Under the pieces are notes generated by a model. It was not told the DNA's origin and made no database searches. It saw only the letters and a list, made by a program, of their open reading frames with translations. Below, piece after piece: positions 58,829 through 64,000 of a stretch of 64,000 bases of DNA (position 1 is its first letter; the number at the start of each line of letters is the position of its first letter). Both the position numbers and the translations under genes were made by a program. This DNA is from Balanoglossus misakiensis (Eukaryota > Hemichordata). The DNA lies in contig CM082590.2 in NCBI GenBank assembly GCA_040954595.2, positions 8,866,001 through 8,930,000 on the forward strand, read 5' to 3'.

Positions 58829-61800
58829 ACATCATCATCATCATCATCATTTTATTGCCATATCTTAAAACTGACATCTGAACATTATACAGTTCAAATA
58901 CCACAAAGTAATTTGCACTTGCTGAAAAAAAAATAGCCCAAAGTTCTAGGTTTTGGACCTTGAATCCTAAAATTGTTCATTTATGTGCCGGGTGTCTATC
59001 AAGGTCAGTCGAAAAACCACCTGTTGACGTTCATTCACCATATTTGGTAAAGTCTACTCGCAGGAATGCATTCCTCCCTGGAAGGTCACGCCCTTTGACC
59101 TCGGGTGACCCATCAATCACTGGGGTAGATCAGAAATACCTATGTAGTGGTGATATCTGTTGTATTAGTAGGTGGTACTTCACAACTCATTCATGCGGTC
59201 GATAGCAGATAAACAATTCAGTTTGTCTTGCGTGCGGTAGTTTATTAACATTCAGGGCGATAACGCAGGTATTTTAATGATATTCCTGCAAGCCCTGGAG
59301 GATTAAAATAAATACAAATCTAGACATTATCATTATCAAGAGCATTCGATCTGATTATAGAGAATATACGTGTATGTCATGTAGTAGGAGAGTGTGCCGT
59401 CTTTGGCATGTTCGTACCTCAATATCAAGACTTTAACCCTTTCACCGCCATGGTTCAGTCAAATTTTAGTATGTTTGCCTTTAATGTATCTACTGCAGTT
59501 CCTTAATTGTTCTAAAAGCCTTACTCTACTCCAAACAGCATGCTAATTAATATACCCAGTACTTAGCTTGTCAACATAGCCTGTATGTGCGTAATAAAAA
59601 TGTTATTTTTCTCTACAATTAACCATGTTCTGATTTCTTGCAGACTGGCCGTATAGAGGTGAACATGCCAAAGGTCACAGGTCATCGTGGCACTGTACTG
59701 GACATCAAGTGGGACCCGTTTGACGATAATGTCATTGCTTCATGCTCTGATGATGCCACGGTAATTTATTAATTAATTAATAAAGGGATTGTCGCAAATG
59801 AAAATCTTTCATTTAGATCATAACACCCTCCTCTAAGGGAAACTTTTTGTTGCTATTACAAAATATTCACGATAGCATCAAACTTGCGATGAAATTACTG
59901 CACAATCACTAATGTAAAATAGCATTTTGGATCTCAAGTACTCTCAGAAAAACTCAAGGAAGATCCAGGAACTTGCAATTACATCTCAATCCTGCGTTTT
60001 CACTTTTTTTTATCCTACATACAGCATTCCTCGCTTGAATGTTTATTTGAAGTACAGGTCAAAAACATGTCAAGATTTTACTGCAATGGATGTTTCATTT
60101 TAAACTTTTTTTTACAGATTAAACTTTGGTACATACCCGATGGTGGGCTGGTGGACAACATCACAGATTGTCTTGTCAATCTTCGAGGACATCAACGTAG
60201 GATTGGCTTCATTGAATGGCATCCCACTGCTAGTAATATCTTAGCTAGTGCTGGTTATGATTATAAGGTTAGTAAAGATTGGTTAGTAAAGATTAGTGAG
60301 TGGTTAGTAACCAGTGTTCCAACCAGGATGGCATAGACAGGTGGGATATGTCCTGTTTGCCAGAGTATTTGAGGAGGGATGGGGTGTTGATTAGGAGGAC
60401 ATTAAAGGGGAGGGTGGCCTGAACTGCAGGTGATGTTTTGTTCAACAAAAGAATTTATTTGCATGTATGTAGAGGGCTTAACACAAGAACTGCACTGTTG
60501 CAACAGAGGTGGTTTTCAAAGTGCAATTGTATTTAGTTATCGATTTTCTCAAGTTATCTTTTATTTCCTATACCTGTAGGTTAATTTTTAAAAAAGATTA
60601 TTGATTTGAATTAAAATCTGCTCTAGAAATACAAGGGTTACCGAGAAACATAACTCGTAAATTAATTTCTGTGTAATGTCAAAATTACAAAGATTTTTGC
60701 AGTCAGGGAACTGTTGCAATGATAATAATGAACCAAATTGTGTTTTCTTTTTCAGGCCATAATTTGGAATGTTGAAAGAGCTGAAGCCATCACCTATATC
60801 AAATGCCACACAGACACTATTTATAGCTTGTCGTTCAACAACGATGGCAGTCTCCTAGCAACCACGTGTAAAGACAAGAAAATCAGGATTCTAGATCCAA
60901 GAACTGGTGAATTAGTTAAGGTGAGATGTTTGAGATGAAGATTTGTCCTTGAAAGCAACGGCAAGGAACATTTGTAATTTTTGATCAATACCAAAATTGC
61001 AACATGGTCATATGCCCGTATACAGGGCAAGAGTTGAGTCATGACGACCAATCGTAGAGCATATTTAATGAGGAGAACAACATAAACAGCTTACACTACC
61101 ATATTTGGTCCAGAACTATTATTGTTTGTGGTCACGATAAGTTGGAATGATAGTAGGAAACAGATGGAACGGTAAAGATTTCTTTTGGCGAAAATAGGAG
61201 ATATGAAATAAATGTGGATTGTCATAGCAAAATAGTACTCCATGTCATCTTTTTGTCGTTCTTTTTTGTATACAGGAAGTACCTGGACATCAGGGTAGCA
61301 AGTCGTCTAAGGCTATCTTTATAAGTGACCTCAACAAACTGGCAACCACTGGATTCTCAAGAATGTGTGACCGACAATTTGCAGTGTGGGATCTGGTAAA
61401 GTCAATTTTATTATGTGTTTTTAGAAAAATATAATTCTCCTTAAAGTTAAAAGTATAATGGAAAGCTTTATAAAGGGGTTATTACAATTCGTGTAATAAC
61501 CAGTAAATATTTGTTTGTTTACAGGATGATATGTCCAAGCCTGAAAGAATAGAAAATATAGACGCTGGTTCCGGAACTCTTCTACCGTACTATGACAGAG
61601 ACAATCATATCATGTTCCTGGCTGGAAAGGTACGCACAGTCAAGCAGATTCACAACCAAGACTATTTAGCACAACCCTGTTGAAGGGACGAAGTCTCTCT
61701 CTCGCTGCCCTTTTTCCATTAATTATATTTGATTCAAGACACTGTTTATATTATTCTGCATGTGGATATATAGTGAATCAACGCTCGACCACACACAACT

Positions 61801-64000
61801 TCCATCCTGTTTGTAGACACGAGAGTGAAAACTTGCCAAAATGAATAATTGGTGTTTACCATGTATTCATTTTGGTAGGATTTTTACTCTCATATCCTAC
61901 AAACGGGATGGAAATTGTATGTCGTTGAATGTTGATTCTTTGTCCCTTTAATAGAAAATGGGCAGCGAGAGAGAGACTTTGTCCCTTTAATGCAAGTTTG
62001 TGTCAGCATAGATGATTTTATACAGTGCTTGGAACACAGATGTAATGGACTGAATTGTTTTAGTGTCAACGCAAATCTTGCTTTATTTTCCATTTCTTTC
62101 AAGATTTGCACATTTTCCTGAAAATTCACACACCTAAAATCTTACACGCTGGATACAGCACTGACAGATGGTAGCATAACATATTCATTTTTTTCCATTG
62201 CCAGGGCGATGGCAATATTCGTTACTACGAGGTCGTCAATGATGGCACTGGCTATCATTATCTATCCGAGTATAGATCCTCCTCCCCCCAGCGAGGTCTT
62301 GGCTCCTTGCCAAAAAGAGGTCTGGATGTGACAAAGTGTGAGATTATGCGATTCTACAAACTACATTCTGTGGCTGGGATGGTGGAACCTGTGGCTATGA
62401 TCGTACCACGTAAGGTGAGAGCACACTGTCTTTTTTTACCCATTCAGTGCCAAAATCAATTTGTCATTTTTTTTCAAAATAAACCCATAATTTTTTCTGC
62501 GTTTTGGTAGAATTTTGATCAAGCACTATTAACAGTGGAAAGGTATGCCCACTTGGTCCAAAATTAGGCAAAAATTTAGAGAAAAATATAAGAAAAGGAG
62601 AAATAAATGTTGCAGGAAAAATCATGGCATCCAAAGATTTAGGATTCATGTTATTAATATAGGAGATAGGAAGATTGAATTTCATTTGTATTTGTTGTTT
62701 TTCAGTCTGACATGTTCCAAGATGATATTTATCCGGACACAGCCGCACCAGTGCCGGCCTTGACAGCGGAAGAGTGGATATCCGGGATAAACCGCGATCC
62801 GGTCATGATGTCAATGCAGGAAGGACATGATGTCTTCACACCGCCCTCTGCAGTGGATTTCAGGCCAGGGTCGATCACCAATGGGGTTATCGAGAACAGG
62901 GATAACAAGGCCATGCAGGACTATCGGCCGGTTGTGGACGCAGGGTATTACAGCCATAGCAAGCAACGGTCGCAACAAGATCAAGGCCAAATCGTCCAAT
63001 CACCTCCGAGCGAAACGCGAGCTGACGCAGGATTCTTCCGTCGCTCAGTATCGCAAGACAAACAAGCAGCACACAGGGCAGATGCGGGTTTCCAGCAGAA
63101 GACGAGAGAACACCAACAAGATTTTGTGTTTCAAGACAAGCAGTCGCACTTTGACGAGAGTCGCGAGTTTCAAGAAAAGACGCCCTCGCCGCAAGACGGG
63201 GATGTAAATTCGAAGCAAGGCTCGGCACCGGGCGGGAGGATGCGCTTCAAGACTAGACAGCGCCAGTTTGAAGGTGAATCGGAACCGGTGAAAATGCCGG
63301 CTGCTGAAGTCAAAGTATTTCGTAGCAACCGCACGTTTCAGGAAACCCACGCCTTCCCGACGGAGACCAGTTCCGAGGAAGCGAAAACGTACCAGGAAGT
63401 GACGGAATTTATCCAAACCGAACAGGTTCCGCAGTTTGTCGCGGAAGAGAGCGACGACAAACGTTCTCCGGAGAGACTTCGCAGAGGGCAGTGGCGACAC
63501 ACGCAACCAGTCACGGTCAACGAGCTTGCAGATGTCGAAAACAGAACACAAAAACCGCCATCACCGAAACGATTTCGACAGCGTCCTAAATCAGATTCGC
63601 CACCCGAGGGAGAGAATGCAGAAAATGTGTTTGATGCATATGATGACGATTTGGATAAACTGAAAAGTGTGCATGAGCGGCGTCGGTCCTTCGAACCCGC
63701 GAAAACCCGCGAGTCGCGAACGCATGACTACAAGAGACGCACACAGAGCGAAGACTTGGAACCTAGAAACGTAGGCGACCAAAGCGAGGGGCGTAAGGTT
63801 GAAGTTCTAGAGGGCGCTACCCGGCAACTGGTGATCATCAGCCCTGGTGATTCTGTCTCCGAGGAAGAAGAGACCGCGATTCCCCAACCGCAAGTCGCAG
63901 CACCAGTGACGAAGTCCGAACCGCCCGAGGAAGAGCCCTCACAGTACGGATCTGGATCCTACGTTTCCCGCACACGGACAACTCTGATATCCAAATTCGG
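52497..64000 (+). CDS. CORO2: Coronin-2 family actin-binding WD40 protein, 3' end off the window
   Basis: Coronins bind F-actin through a seven-bladed WD40 propeller and regulate actin turnover at the cell cortex. Exons: 52497-52526, 55499-55699, 59644-59760, 60118-60267, 60756-60920, 61276-61395, 61525-61629, 62205-62414, 62706-beyond 64000. All visible introns are phase 0. Propeller and C-terminal extension span about residues 11-400: SKYRHVYG, CAVNPKFMAVVTE, GHRGTVLDIKWDPF, IEWHPTASNILASAGYDYK, LLATTCKDKKIRI, GKGDGNIRYYEV, PKRGLDVTKCEIMRFYKL, DIYPDTAAP, EEWISGINRDP. The wording fits vertebrate CORO2A/CORO2B better than CORO1. From about 406 a charged, Gln/Ser/Pro-rich tail runs at least to residue 797, with no coiled coil reached yet, whereas vertebrate coronin-2 proteins are about 525 aa. 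The first exon adds 10 residues (MGEQEDGGEE) before a second in-frame Met; either could start translation. Confidence 0.93.
53524..53556. mobile_element. Solo end of the TA-border inverted-repeat element
   Basis: GGTGGCCACTAACACAGGTT followed by TGACTG is the inverse of the left end of the element at 11510-11674. No partner end found nearby. Confidence 0.5.
53949..54041. mobile_element. Foldback element family B, diverged copy
   Basis: Starts TTAA-CCCTTTTGCCACCATGG and ends GGGGTGGAAGGG-TTAG. Same length and end sequence as the 55881 copy. The right TTAA has one change. Confidence 0.65.
55881..55973. mobile_element. Foldback element family B, intact copy
   Basis: 85 bp (55885-55969) flanked by TTAA on both sides, with ends CCCTTTCACC and GGTGAAAGGG. 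Internal inverted repeats pair CCCTCTATAGAGG and GGTCCAAA/TTTGGTCC motifs. This copy defines the family; others lie at 15065, 53949 and 59433. Confidence 0.8.
56008..56599. mobile_element. Foldback MITE family A with tandemly amplified end
   Basis: TTAA at 56008-56011 and 56596-56599. It starts AGGGACAAAGTCTCTC like the 2995 copy. The right end is present three times: the unit containing GGTGTGTGTGG-TCGAACGTTG and AGAGACTTTGTCCT repeats at about 56355 and 56474, a period of about 119 bp. This makes it about 240 bp longer than the basic element. Confidence 0.85.
58021..58290. mobile_element. Foldback MITE family A, truncated copy
   Basis: Starts AGGGACAAAGTCTCTC after CTCTT, and matches the family up to GAACGTTGATTCAC near 58279. 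The terminal part of the right arm is missing. Confidence 0.75.
58624..58853. repeat. Composite (CAT)n/(CAC)n array
   Basis: Third array of CAT and CAC triplet blocks in the window, in coronin intron 2. Open frames of His, Ile/Thr, Ser/Pro or Met/Val are artefacts. Confidence 0.97.
61680..61990. mobile_element. Foldback MITE family A with rearranged right end
   Basis: Left border TTGA-AGGGACGAAGTC, right border GACTTTGTCCCT-TTAA (61987-61990). Near 61937 the right arm is cut short and an extra CTTTGTCCCTTTAA is present, so the terminal sequence occurs twice. It lies in the coronin intron 50 bp after the exon ending at 61629. Confidence 0.8.

Larger units (their letters stand above)
55700..59643. 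other. Coronin intron 2 (about 3.9 kb)
   Basis: Contains a family B element (55881-55973), a family A element with internal tandem growth (56008-56599), a truncated family A copy (58021-58290), a CAT/CAC array (58624-58853) and a single family B end at 59433. No exon recognised. Confidence 0.6.

Overview
This window is nuclear DNA from an animal, most likely an invertebrate deuterostome. I could not fix the species; a hemichordate or cephalochordate fits best. The genes are split by GT-AG introns, and the proteins I can read look closest to vertebrate enzymes. A TTAGGG-type repeat is present inside an intron. Introns and spacers are full of microsatellites and short foldback transposons. There is no operon, phage, CRISPR or other prokaryotic structure.

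Layout. 1-4153: gene-free flank with simple repeats and one foldback element. 4154-9025 (-): complete guanine deaminase gene of 13 coding exons, one of only 16 nt. 9026-11823: spacer. 11824-19586 (-): complete pyruvate kinase coding region in 10 exons, with a likely non-coding first exon near 22.9 kb. About 23-27.1 kb: spacer with CAT/CAC and CT arrays and CCAAT-containing tandem repeats. 27150-39169 (-): complete phosphoserine aminotransferase in 10 exons. 39.2-46.3 kb: gene-poor spacer with large CT/CTAT arrays. 46311-47696 (+): HDDC3/MESH1-type ppGpp/NADPH hydrolase in 3 exons. 48377-49164 (+): two-exon gene for a 161-aa protein I do not recognise. 49165-52496: spacer. 52497 to the right edge (+): coronin-2 family gene, 9 exons visible, 3' end outside the window. 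Its WD40 region is followed by an unusually long disordered tail.

The genes do not form one pathway, though pyruvate kinase, PSAT and GDA are all central-metabolism enzymes. From memory of the human map, GDA, PSAT1 and CORO2A lie on 9q21-q22, while PKM, CORO2B and HDDC3 lie on 15q23-q26. This single window therefore looks like an unduplicated version of a vertebrate 9q/15q paralogon.

I found no convincing new biological system. The most useful leads are: (1) several unrelated foldback element families that share TTAA target sites, often within tens of bases of splice sites; (2) a triplicated 5' splice site in pyruvate kinase that could give an in-frame 17-residue insertion; (3) a tandem duplication in PSAT that copied the edge of an exon; (4) a foldback element with a telomere-repeat core in HDDC3; (5) the long coronin tail; (6) the unidentified 161-aa gene.
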